From Gonocerus acuteangulatus (Eukaryota > Arthropoda > Insecta > Hemiptera > Coreidae), in NCBI GenBank assembly GCA_946811695.1, contig OX328123.1:47696009-47760008 (forward strand): 64,000 nucleotides of DNA, read 5' to 3'. Of the stretch, positions 12,184 to 21,782 are shown in pieces; the first letter of the stretch is position 1; every line of letters begins with the position of its first letter. Made by a program: the position numbers and the translations under genes. Below the pieces are notes generated by a model. It was not told where the DNA came from. It did not search any database and saw nothing but the letters and a program-made list of their open reading frames with translations.

Positions 12184-12237
<54 letters not shown>

Positions 12238-12619
12238 AAAGCGATATCTGTAACCGTTTTCGAGGACAATGAAACACCTACTTTTCCCAACTAATTTTCA
12301 GTTTGGGTATTCAAAAAGGATTAATTTAGTTGAAACTTGTTCCAGGCGTTTGATATTCCTATAATTTATGCTAGGTTAATGTTGGTTCCGTTTGGTGTTA
12401 AGGAAGTACTAGAAACAAAATATTTCATTAATAGGCATGAAAAGCTTTTGGATCTTGCTATATTTTCTAAAACTGTACGAAATCGTGGTAAGTGGAACTT
12501 AATCATTCAAAAGCTTACTAAATTCTCTACAAAAAAGGTTCTGATGTAATTATTGATGAGGTAATTTAAATCGGAAATGAACGGATTTGAAAATGCGCAA
12601 TTGTTAGCTTGGTCTTCTG

Positions 12620-12681
<62 letters not shown>

Positions 12682-12715
12682 CTGTTTACGTAACCTTTTA
12701 ACTGGTTGTTGCTTA
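11651..12715 (+). mobile_element. Helitron-family copy interrupted by a 5S SINE
   Basis: It has the module order seen at 18655-19550: a GCGCGGTTCCTCCCTCC start, the CAATCCGGAAGT-like block, (TA)n at 11791-11836, the AAAGGTCAGGTTCGT block, then the AACCGTTTTCGAG block and the TACTAAATTCTCTAC block near 12515-12535. The SINE at 12013-12234 splits the conserved string ACCATTTTTAAAGCGATATC. A poly-T run occupies about 12625-12679. Neither Helitron terminus is clear here, so it is an internal segment. Confidence 0.6.
12013..12234 (+). mobile_element. 5S-rRNA-derived SINE (SINE3-type), copy 1
   Basis: Positions 12013-12121 closely resemble arthropod 5S rRNA: GCCAACGGCCATA start, GATCACCGAAGTTAAGCA, a shortened central region, GGGTGACCGACCACGTGC and a TGTTGGC end. 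The polymerase III box A and box C positions are recognisable. The unrelated body has AAAGGGTGGCAACCTGTAG and the tail GGCGCTAATGGCCAAGATG, followed by about 48 A. A poly-A tail, insertion into another repeat and a missing stretch of 5S sequence argue for a retroposed SINE and against a 5S gene. Confidence 0.9.
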
Positions 12716-12832
12716 TTTTAATTTCATTTAACATTAAAACTACGTTTAGAAGATGAGGGAAGTCGCCATGATACTGTCTGTTTCCTGTTGTGGCGCCTTA
12801 AATCTCTTTTCTCTTCGAGATTTTATTTTATA

Positions 12833-13625
12833 CTAGCTGTTACCCGGCGCGCCATGCTACACCTACTTTCTGCATATAGAAAATCCTAAATAAATTAGAA
12901 ACCAAATAAGTATTATTAAAATTTAATAACACAAATCTATAACTGTTTCGAACCCGTGACCTCCCAACTGTGAGTCCTAGACGACTTTGACCTAACCTAT
13001 AACACCCCCATATCAAGACATACATGTATGCCAAGTTTGGTAGAAATAGGTCTAACGGTGTGGATTTGTATAAAGAACAAACATACAGACCGACAGATGG
13101 TAGCCGTTTTGACCTAGCCTATGGCAATTCCCGTATTAAGATCTACCTGTGTTCCAACGTAAGTCAAAATCGGTCGAACGGTGTGGATTTTTATAGGAAA
13201 CAAACATACAGACATATAGCTGGTAGAGATTTATGACCTAACCAACGACACTCTCCAGATTAGGATCTATCTGTGTACCGAGTTTAGTCAAAATCGGACG
13301 AACGGTGTGGATTTGTATAAGTGACAAACATACAGACAGACAGCTGGTAGACGTTTTTGACTTAGCCTACGACACTCCTCAGATTAAGATCCACATGTGT
13401 ACCGAGTTTAGTCAAAATCGGACGAACGGTGTGGATTTGTATGAGGGACAAACATACAGACAGCTGGTAGATTTTTTTGACCTTCCCTAGGAGATTTCTC
13501 GTATCAAGAACTACCATTATTCCAAGTTTGGTAAAAATCGGTCAAAAGGTGTGGATTTGTATAAGGAACAAACAAACAGACAGAAAAACATAAAGACACG
13601 TGATTTTTATATATATATATATAGA
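12833..13625 (-). mobile_element. Non-autonomous Helitron on minus strand
   Basis: On the minus strand the element starts TCTATATATATATA (13625) after an A and ends with CTAG (12836-12833) before T, matching Helitron 5'-TC, 3'-CTRR and A/T insertion. A GC-rich palindrome (GGCGCGCC) sits about 11 nt inside the 3' end, in the place of the usual terminal hairpin. There is no target duplication. No Rep/helicase is encoded. Most of the body is a five-unit repeat array. Confidence 0.75.
12985..13600 (-). repeat. Five-unit tandem repeat of about 120 bp inside the Helitron
   Basis: Plus-strand units begin near 12987, 13108, 13234, 13355 and 13475. Each contains a TGACCTAGCCTA-like start, AGTCAAAATCGG, a CGGTGTGGATTTGTATA block and ACAAACATACAGACAG. 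Units are diverged, with small length differences. Confidence 0.85.
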
Positions 13626-14138
13626 TTTATCAAGAAAGATCAAACCCCACCAATAACTGCCACTATTCCTTTACTAATAGAACTAGAGATATAAACGGAA
13701 CCGCGCTAAGATGATGCAGTTCCTGCGAATCGTACGTTTGTAGCTTATCTTCTCTCCTTTATCGACATGTCGAGAAGTCGACAGTTATTTACGATGCAGT
13801 ACTCACGAGTATTACTCGTAATCGTAATGAAAAGTAATCGGCGATGCCAATTCGAGACGATGCCGAGTATGTACTCGCATCGTCCAGTTTATACTCGGCG
13901 ATGCCAAGTCCAAACGATGCCGAGTATGTACTCGCATCGTCCATTTTATACTCGTTGAAAATTTATCCGATTACTTTTTACGTATCCGTGCAGTTCTCTA
14001 GAACAAGGGCAAATACCCCACTGTGCGCCGTTAAAGAACAAAAAAAAATAACGAAATGATTTAATAATAAAATTGGAAAAAAGAAAAAAATAATTTGAAC
14101 AAAAAAACTAAATTTAACAAAAAATATTAAGAAAGCTA

Positions 14139-14345
14139 TCTCCCGTGGTCCTGTGGTAAGCGCGTTGGATTCTTATGCGAAAGCTGCGGGTTCAAGTACT
14201 GCGTGCAGCAGGTTGAGTTTTTATGATTTCAGGGCCCGTTAACAGAATTCTTTGCTCTACCATGGATGTTTCGGAACGGTGGAAACCTAGAAATAGCCCA
14301 GCGCCAAAGGCTTACAGCTCCATGCGTCTTATGAAAAAAAAAAAT
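14139..14345 (+). mobile_element. tRNA-derived SINE (family B), diverged
   Basis: The head reads TCTCCCGTGGTCCTGTGGTA (A-box region) and GCGGGTTCAAGTACTG (weak B box). It matches the SINE at 19962-20148 and ends with a related tail (AATAGCCCAGCGCC then ATGCG) plus an A-run. A tRNA gene is excluded by the poor acceptor stem and the attached tail. Confidence 0.75.
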
Positions 14346-15174
14346 AAGAATGTAAATAAATTGAGACTGCTGAGAATGCTTTCAGAACACCAGAACCAGT
14401 GCAGTGAAAGAATCAGTACACATTAAGTGAAGTTTTGAAAGAATAGTTACTATTTTTGTTATTTTTTGAATAAAAATGGCAACAACGTCATCAACTTTTG
14501 ACTTCTTAATCATTATCCTACTATACCTGATAGACCTTGGTTACTGAAGAATAATTTTTTTTTTATGAAATTCATTACCTATTCCTAAATAATTATATCT
14601 GTGACTATTCTATATATTTAACCACCCCTGTGAAGTTGTATTGTATCTCTACAATATAATCCAGTGGTGGAATAAACCAAAAATTTTAAATAAACAACTT
14701 TTTCAGTATTACTCAAGAAAGAGGATTTTTTTTTTCGTTTTTTATTCTAGAAGTTATAAGGAAAACTCTTGGACTTGGGGCGCTGAAATTGGATTCAAGT
14801 TCACGTTTGACGCGAAAAGAAAGCGCAGATCAAGCACCACTTCTTTCGTCCCTCTACTTCAAAGAAATCATAACAACTCTCCAAGCCACCTCTCAACTTT
14901 TAACATTCCAGCCGAACATGAGAGCAAACTTACTCCAGACATAACTTAAATAATAATCTTAAAAAATAATAAAACGAATTCATACTTAAATTGAAAAAAG
15001 GAAATAAATAAAGAAATTTTTCAGTTAATAGTTAATTCAAATTTACAATAGTTAGTTTAAACTTTTAAATAACCATTATTTATTCGAGTGCTATTGACAC
15101 ACCAAAGGCTCATTGCTCTTTTATTATGCATGAATATCAGCAAAATATTCATAAGGATTAATAATGATTAAAAG

Positions 15175-15179
<5 letters not shown>
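14346..15179. other. Anonymous AT-rich region
   Basis: An open frame at 14641-14949 has no recognisable motif. No transposon end is seen. Confidence 0.35.
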
Positions 15180-15217
<38 letters not shown>

Positions 15218-15227
15218 AAAAAAAAAA
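15180..15227. repeat. (TA)n followed by poly-A
   Basis: TA run 15180-15211, then an A run to about 15227, directly at the 3' end of the minus-strand SINE. Confidence 0.9.
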
Positions 15228-15569
15228 ATCAGTCCCGTAACAGGCCACGAGGGCCCTGAGGGGCAGATACTATAGAGGTATCTGTTTCATGACCATACGG
15301 CACACTAGGGAGATAGTGTGGTCAGTACTATGCTCCGGCCGCCTGATTTTCCCCTTGGCTGCTTCGACTGCTAGAGTCATTAGCACCAACCAAGGTACCC
15401 ATTATTAAATTAATTAAAGGCTGGGTTAGCCTAGGGACGGTCAGGGAGGCCGAATTCAACCCATGAACGAAGACACTAGAAGAAAAAATCTTTAGTGCTT
15501 GCTCGGGATTTGAACTCAGGCCTCCAGCTTATTAGTCCAGTGCTCTACCACTGAGCTAACCTCGCCCCC

Positions 15570-15571
<2 letters not shown>
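15228..15571 (-). mobile_element. tRNA-Ile-like SINE with long conserved body, minus strand
   Basis: On the minus strand the first 75 nt (15571-15497) read like a tRNA: GGTTAGCTCAGTGGTAGAGC (A box), an anticodon loop CTAATAA as in tRNA-Ile(AAT), and GAGTTCAAATCC (B box). A body of about 270 nt follows, including CTTGGTTGGTGCTAATGACT (near 15398-15379) and CAGATACCTCTATAGTATCT (near 15286-15267). The stems are imperfect and the CCA end is absent, so this is a SINE and not a tRNA gene. Confidence 0.8.

Positions 15572-15661
<90 letters not shown>
15571..15661. repeat. Compound (TA)n(TG)n microsatellite
   Basis: TA run to 15596 followed by a TG run to 15661 with one CGCG interruption. Confidence 0.95.
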
Positions 15662-15663
<2 letters not shown>

Positions 15664-16531
15664 CCATAATCTTCTACTATATATTTGCCAGCCCAAACCA
15701 ATCGACAGAAAATTTTGAAATTTTGCAGGGGCACTCCCTATGTAACGTAGGCGATCGCTAAGAAAGGATTTTTCTATATTCGAATTTTTAAGTATTTTTA
15801 GGGGGGATTAAAGTTTTAGTTGGTTAGAGCAGGCAAGCCTAGGCAGCATGCGTTGCTAGGACGATAACCAACATCTGTTACCATTTTGTAACTATTTCAT
15901 AGTATTATTTTTAATTGAGGTTCATTTCAATTATAATGGCAGACCTTGAATTACCACAAATAAACTGTGATTTTGTCCCTCATAGAGTTTACGCCCTGGT
16001 CCATCCCAGGTAATAATATCCCGAACCACCTGACACAAAAATTTGAAATTTTGCTCGGACAATCAGTTTAGAATGTAAACACTCGCTAAGAAAGTTTTTT
16101 TTTTTTTTTTATATTCAAATATTTAAGTACAGTGAGGTTTGAATTATTAAGAAGTTCCTCATCGGCTCAAAAATGGTCCGATTTTGATGATATTTAGTAC
16201 AAAAATCGTTCTTCTCATTTGAAAGAACAAATCATTAACCAGCTGAATCCGTTTACTGAAACATGGTTTTGGAGCAAAATTTGCGCAAAAAAATCGGAAC
16301 GCTTACATTTTCGAGTCCATATGCTTGCAGGTACTCGTTTTATAGGTCCCTTACCTTAAGAAAACGAATGAAGCGATTTTTGTAACCGTTTACGAGAAAA
16401 ATTGATAGAAATAATTTTCCAAATTAAAGAAGATGGAGATACTTAGCCGTTGCAGAGATACGAAGACAAGGTATAATTGGGATTCGGCTAGGAGAAAAAC
16501 GTCAGACTTTGAGGAAGAAATCTGTATTTGG

Positions 16532-16566
16532 GCGTTTCGGCTGCACATTGGCAGCCTTCTTCAGCT
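16532..16566 (-). ncRNA. Hammerhead-like core, left terminus of PLE copy 2
   Basis: Minus strand: CTGAAGA, stem GGCTGC/GCAGCC, GAAACGC. It is identical to copy 1 except that GTC after GAAAC is changed to GCC. Confidence 0.5.
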
Positions 16567-16810
16567 AAAAAAATACAACTTATAAGTAAAAAAAATAAAT
16601 ATACATCTTGTAAGTAAAAAACAGGCAGAAATGAGCGTAGTATATACATCAAGACAATAAATTTTAACCAATCTTATTTTTAAACAATGAAAATACGGTA
16701 GTTGGAAAGTAAACAGCATGTAGAAAGTAGTAAGTAAGCAGTACAACAAACTAATCAGTACAAAAAAGGAACATTTTTCACATAGTGAGAAAATACAATC
16801 TATTCTATAA

Positions 16811-17650
16811 GTGAATACAAACGTCCAACAACTCCCCTACTTGGACGTTCTACTAATCAGACAGACCGACGGCACTATCATCACAAACTGGTACACAAAA
16901 CCTACTTATTCTGGACGTTTACTCAACTTCCACTCTTCCCATCCTTACCACATGAAAATCAATGTAGCTCGAAACCTTCTTCGCCGCGCCCTTTCTTTAT
17001 CCCATGAGTCCTTCCACAATGAAAACTTGAAAAGAGCTACCGAAATATAACCACAAAACCAATTCCCCCCCAACCTCATAAACCGGCTTATAAAGAAAAT
17101 AAAATCCCAATCCTTCAATGCCACCTCCCCCAATACCTCCCTTGACTCCTCCCCCCAGATATTTCGTTCCCTGACATACACACCAGGACTGACTGAAAAA
17201 CTCACAAAGACTTTAAAAAAAGCCATCCCGTCACTAAACTTTGGGTTAAAAACCACTAACAAACTAACTACATTTTACACCAAACTCAAAGATCCCATTC
17301 CGTATGACTGCACCACCCACTGCGTTTACCAAATACCCTGCCAAACCCCCTCCTGTAATGCAGTATACATAGGTGAAACCAAAAATTATATTCACTCCCG
17401 CATAACACAACACAAACGGACAATAAAAAACAAAGAAATCCACAAATCCGCCCTTGCAAAACACGCCATAACAAAAAAACACACTTTCAACTTTGACGAC
17501 ACAAAAATTCTTTCCACAGAACGAAACACCAAAAAACGACAGATTTCCGAATGCGTCCACATTAACTTAAACCCCAAAATCATTAATTACAAAACCGACA
17601 AACAAAACATCTCCCCTGCCTACTCCGCCGTCTTCCATAAATTGTCCTGA
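16811..17650 (+). pseudogene. PLE RT C-terminal part plus GIY-YIG endonuclease
   Basis: One frame of 280 codons from 16811 to the TGA at 17648 is broken only by TAA at 17048-17050. It starts at PYLDVLLIRQTDG after the RT catalytic motifs, so the RT core is missing. It continues through NWYTKPTYSGR, a Cys cluster (DCTTHCVYQIPC), VYIGETKN (GIY-YIG), HSRITQHKR and a conserved tail ending SAVFHKLS. This copy preserves the C-terminal region that is broken in copy 1 (TAA at 10122). In a working PLE the domain nicks the target for priming. Confidence 0.88.
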
Positions 17651-18164
17651 CCTCCTTTTTATCTTTGTTCCCAGGCTTCAGACAATGTTTCTACTTGTGT
17701 GTCCCAAAACTCTTTACACCTTTACAACCCGCTTTCATCTTCACCGACTTACCGCTTCCTCACCCCTCCCCCAGTCAAAACTATAAAACCCCCTGTGTAG
17801 TTGCTGTCCCTCATACATTCAACCATGGTTACCTAAGTTGTCCTCGAGGTCTTCCTCCCTCCCCCCTAGGCATTCTCTAGTGGTACGTATCTATATATTA
17901 ATTTTTATAAATTGTATTCACTTATAGAATAGATTGTATTTTCTCACTATGTGAAAAATGTTCCTTTTTTGTACTGATTAGTTTGTTGTACTGCTTACTT
18001 ACTACTTTCTACATGCTGTTTACTTTCCAACTACCGTATTTTCATTGTTTAAAAATAAGATTGGTTAAAATTTATTGTCTTGATGTATATACTACGCTCA
18101 TTTCTGCCTGTTTTTTACTTTCAAGATGTATATTTATTTTTTTACTTATAAGTTGTATTGTTTT

Positions 18165-18200
18165 AGCTGAAGAAGGCTGCCAATGTGCAGCCGAAACGTC
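18165..18200 (+). ncRNA. Hammerhead-like core, right terminus of PLE copy 2
   Basis: CTGAAGA, stem GGCTGC/GCAGCC with loop CAATGT, GAAAC, GTC. This is the best-preserved example in the window. The left terminus carries the inverted copy. Stems I and III were not verified. Confidence 0.55.
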
Positions 18201-18639
18201 CAAATACAGATTTCTTCCTGAAAGTCTGACGTTTTTCTCCTAGCCGAATCCCAACTATACCTTGTCTTCTTTTCCACATTAATTTTCTGTTAGGGTATTC
18301 AGACACGATGATTGGTTCTCTTGAAACTTGTACCAGGGATTTGACATTCATCTAATCTAAGATATTTAAACTTTGGTGTCGTTTGGAGGTAAGAAGGACC
18401 TATATGGAAAAAAATTGTATTAATGGTGATACAAAGTTTTCAGATCTCAGTATATTTTCTAAAATATCTCGATAACGGTTGGGAAATCGTAGTAAGTGGA
18501 AGGCGGCTATTCGAAACGTTACTAGATTCTCTACAAAAACGATTCTGTTGTAATATTCGGTAGGGTGATGTCAATCGAAGATATAAGTGCTTAAAGCTTG
18601 ATGTTGTTAGTTTTATTCTTTTCAACGTGTATTTGTCTC

Positions 18640-18814
18640 TGTTTACCTAATTTTAGCGCGGTTCCTCCCTCCCCCATAGGGAGGAACCCCGCTTAAAAGG
18701 TTGATACAATGAAACAATCCGGAAGTGCCGACAAGAAAATTTCGCGTTTCAGAACCCCTAGAGACCGAAAATAACGTTGGTTCAAATTTGTATATATATA
18801 TATATATATGTATA

Positions 18815-18884
<70 letters not shown>

Positions 18885-19960
18885 TCTGTTCGCTCTCTAG
18901 CTCGAAGACGAATGGTCCGATTTTGATGAAATTTGGTACAAAAATCAGTCGTCCAATATGAAAGGTCAAGTTCGTTAACCAGCAAAATCCGCCCACTGGA
19001 AGATGGAGTTTGGGGCGAAATTCGCGCGGAAAAAATCGTAACGCTTACGTTTTCGAGTTCATAAGCTTCTAAGTACTCTTTTTATAGGCTTCTTGGGCTA
19101 GGAAAACGAATGAAACCATTTTCAAGGCGATAGCTTTAACCGTTTTCGAGAAAATTGAAAAATAATTTTTGAATACCGTTTTTGGTTTGGGTACTTAGAA
19201 TCATGGGATTCAGTTGAAACATTTTCTGCATGTTCTACTTTCATTAAAACTAATATGTTGAAATTTTGGTTACGTTTGGAGTTAAGGAAGGGTTAGAATA
19301 AAATATTTTATTAACAGACATAAAAAGTTTTGGTAACTTTGTATATTTTCCTTAATGTCTCGAAAAAGGTTAAGAATTTGGTAAACAAAAGAATACCAAT
19401 AGAAAGCTTACTAAATGCTCTACAAAAAAGGTTCTGATGAAAGTTTTGATTAGGCGATGTCAATCGGAGAAATAAGTGCTTAAAACATTAAAGTAATTGA
19501 TTTTGCTTATTCGAACTGTTCTTTTTGTCTGTTTTTATTCCTTGTTATTTTTTAATTGTTTATAGTTGGATAATGTATTTTACAATAAAACAGATTAGGC
19601 AAAATAAGAAAAACAATTCATTGTTAGAAATATAGCTTGCCAAGAGAAAAAGATTCGTTGACGTCTTTTGAATATTTTCAATTGCCTTTATGCTGTTGGT
19701 TTTTTTATTTTATTTTTTAATTGATTTTATCTGTAGAATTATTACTATAGTAAAAGAACACAGGAATGTGTGAAAATATTTGATATTTTCCAATTCATTG
19801 AAACGTATGAAATGAAGTATCGGTAGAAGAGGATTCTAGGGTCTTGCGGACCTGACCCCAGGTATAGCCAGCCATAAAACCCTTTGAACAAAGGCCGAGG
19901 AAAATATTATCTGTTTCTATTCTATGCTTTTCAAATGAGAATAGGGATATGAACAGGAAC
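18640..19960 (+). mobile_element. Helitron-family segment with (TA)n
   Basis: Module order: GCGCGGTTCCTCCCTCCCCC and its local complement ending GGAACCCCGCT (a small hairpin at 18655-18693), the CAATCCGGAAGTGCCGAC block, (TA)n at 18790-18881, GGTCCGATTTTGATGAAATT, CAAGTTCGTTAACCAGCAAA, AACCGTTTTCGAGAAAATTG, then GGCGATGTCAATCGGAGAAA. The same order occurs at 59690-60600 and reversed at 24957-25737. Confidence 0.65.
18790..18881. repeat. (TA)n microsatellite
   Basis: About 90 bp of TA with two short interruptions (TG and TTTA), inside the Helitron-family segment. Confidence 0.95.
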
Positions 19961-19961
19961 C

Positions 19962-20148
19962 GGGGTCTCCCGTGGTCTAATGGCTAGCGCCTTGGATTCA
20001 TAAGCGGGAGATGGTGGGTTCGATTCCCAACCTCCGGCAGGAATTTTATCATCCCATGGCTCGCTGGTGAAATTCCTCGCTACACCCTGGATGTCGGCGC
20101 TAATGACCTAGATCTAGATGTGCAGTAAAAAAAAAAAAAAAAAAAAAA
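19962..20148 (+). mobile_element. tRNA-derived SINE (family B)
   Basis: Head GTCTCCCGTGGTCTAATGGC (A-box region), anticodon-like loop with CAT, and a strong B box GGTTCGATTCC near 20017. Tail GGCGCTAATGACCTAGATCT and a poly-A run. It is flanked by GGAACC (19956-19961 and 20151-20156), extendable to ACWGGAACC on both sides, which is a target duplication inside the Helitron-family end module. Confidence 0.88.
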
Positions 20149-20391
20149 CTGGAACCGCGCTAAGATGACGCAGTTCCTGCGAGTCGGACTTTTTTAAGTG
20201 GTTGTTGTATTTTTCTTTTTTTACTGCCCAACGGAAGCAAGCACGGTTACCTCCACATGGTGTTTCCTGGGTAACTTTTAAGTCCGTGCCATAATAAGCT
20301 GTTATGTAGTAGCGCTAATTTTGGTCATACCTTATTTAACACCATATAAAAACTACTTAACGGCCGTGGTGAAGCACGGGTAGTCAGCTAG

Positions 20392-20679
20392 TATATATTA
20401 TATATAAATATATTATACTCACAATACAACAAATATCCGACAATAAATAATCCATATGAATTCTTTTAATTTAACTCCCTCTCCACTATCCCAGAACATA
20501 TTAATAAAAGATTTGTAGTAGTTAATTTTTTCATTTGTGATATATACACCGGTCAAGTTCAAAGACTATGGTTGATATAAATAATTTCATAAGGGGGGAA
20601 AGATGTAGTATCCTGCAATGGTAATAACCATATCTTTCGTTGCTCATCAACCATGTGTTAATTTTTTTTTTTTTTGTTT
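20392..20679. other. Anonymous AT-rich spacer
   Basis: Nothing recognisable between the Helitron 3' end and the next SINE. Confidence 0.4.
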
Positions 20680-20878
20680 AAATTTTAACGTCCATTATTA
20701 TAAACTGAGAATTTTGGGACGGGCTACCACCCTTTTCTAGCCAGGATAGGGCTGTTGCCTTTTCTTTTGTCTAAAGAAAAGCCACCATCCAATAGTGGGA
20801 ATCGAACCCACGACATTTGGCAAGGAGTGTTAAGTGCCTACGCCTCAACACTCACGGCCACCGCACAGTGGGGCGATT
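20680..20878 (-). mobile_element. tRNA-derived SINE (family C), minus strand
   Basis: On the minus strand: CGGTGGCCGTGAGTGTTGAG (A-box region), GTGGGTTCGATTCCCAC (strong B box), a body with CAACAGCCCTATCCTGGCTA and AAAAGGGTGGTAGCCCGTCC, then an A-rich end (poly-T at 20661-20675 on the plus strand). It is the best copy of the family that includes 824-1000 and 62040-62212. Confidence 0.85.
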
Positions 20879-21410
20879 CCAAAGTAATGTAGGACATTGG
20901 GGGACAAAATTAACTTTTGAATTTTGATTGTATTGTTAATAACAAATAAACCCTTTTCTATTGAGCATATTTATTTATAGCCATATTATTGCATTGGTTT
21001 TTACATAAAACCCGGTTATTATTGCTATGTTAAATTGGTCGTGTACTCTTATGTTATTGTATAAATTGTTTTTGCTTCCAGTACACATTAAGGGTATTAT
21101 AATTAATCAAAAACTGGCAAAAAAAGGTTTTTAAAAATTCACCTAATTTTTTTTACGTCAAAAAGAAAACAATTTTATTTAACTGATTTCGCAAATCACC
21201 TAATCAGTAGATATTTTATTCTTCTGTTGATACTTGCGTGCCTTTATTAATCCAATTAGTGGTTGCTTCCGTTCCTTCTAGGAATCAGTCTCATGTCTCC
21301 CGTCTCGACACAATGGAAAACAAAACAAATGATGATCTATTTCAATTTTTTTTTATCTAACAATATTATTTTAAGGATTATGACACGGCTTTGGAAAAAT
21401 TTGACTAACT
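20879..21410. other. Anonymous AT-rich region
   Basis: No recognisable gene or element. Confidence 0.35.
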
Positions 21411-21452
21411 TATTTAGTTTTATTTATTCATTCATTCATTTCGAGAGCTTCG
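21411..21452 (-). mobile_element. 3' tip of an I-type LINE, minus strand
   Basis: TTTATTCATTCATTCATTTC followed by GAGAGCTTCGCA is the reverse complement of the 3' end of the LINE at 53.8-57.9 kb (TGCGAAGCTCTCGAAATGAA plus (AATG/AATA)n). This is a severely 5'-truncated copy. Confidence 0.6.
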
Positions 21453-21782
21453 CAAGTCCTTCAAACTTCCATAAAAGGAAAACTTTTCTGGAAAGAAGAC
21501 TTCTGTCCCTTTAGCTCAATTTTATATAAAATATCAATCTTCTGAACAAAAAATATAAAATCCTGCTCTTATGTTTTGTAATAATGAAAAACAAATCTGG
21601 TTGGTTACTGTTATAGGGGTTTAGAAAGGGTATAATACACTTATAGGAAATAATTGAGACGAGATCGTTGATAGTGCGAAGGTGGGATGTTGTCACAATT
21701 CGGGCGTGAGGTTAATAAAACAAATATCTTATAAGTAAAAATATAGTTTTATTAAACTCAGGACTTTAGGACTACAACACTT

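Larger units (their letters stand above)
10604..14000. mobile_element. hAT-like DNA transposon, non-autonomous, carrying nested insertions
   Basis: The left end reads TAGAGAACTGCACGAGTA and the right end is its near complement (CGTGCAGTTCTCTA, ending at 14000). Both ends hold subterminal repeats of the type TACTCGGCGATGCC and its complement, several copies per side (10720-10850 and 13795-13960), as hAT transposases often require. No transposase is visible. Flanking 8-bp sequences (GTATCTAT and GAACAAGG) do not match, so the two ends may come from a rearranged element. The interior holds a Helitron-family copy, a 5S SINE and a minus-strand Helitron. Confidence 0.6.
16427..18269 (+). mobile_element. 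Penelope-like element, copy 2, with 12-bp target duplication
   Basis: Flanks TTTTCCAAATTA (16415-16426) and TTTTCCACATTA (18270-18281) form a target duplication with one mismatch inside the host Helitron. The left end (16427 to about 16819) is an inverted copy of the right end (about 17885-18269). The body is 5' truncated and starts in the late RT region. Both termini carry the hammerhead-like core, in opposite orientation. Confidence 0.9.
15670..20391 (+). mobile_element. Helitron, heavily nested
   Basis: The 5' part (from A|TCTTCTACTATATATTTG at 15670) matches the complete copy at 58039-59314: GACAGAAAATTTTGAAATTT, CGCTAAGAAAGGATTTTT, AAGTTCCTCATCGGCTC. The 3' part ends with hairpin CCGTG/CACGG (20364-20379) and CTAG at 20388-20391 before T. 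Inside lie a PLE (16427-18269), a second family segment (18640-19960) and a SINE (19962-20148). It may be one Helitron with later insertions or two overlapping family members; the two ends alone do not decide this. Confidence 0.65.

Noticed and set aside
12625..12679. Poly-T as tail of a minus-strand SINE
   Set aside because: No SINE body lies on the plus-strand right side; it is within the Helitron-family module and probably an expanded homopolymer.
15497..15571. tRNA-Ile gene on minus strand
   Set aside because: Stems are imperfect and a 270-bp SINE body is attached.
19962..20040. tRNA gene
   Set aside because: Boxes A and B are present but the acceptor stem does not pair and the sequence continues into a SINE body and poly-A.
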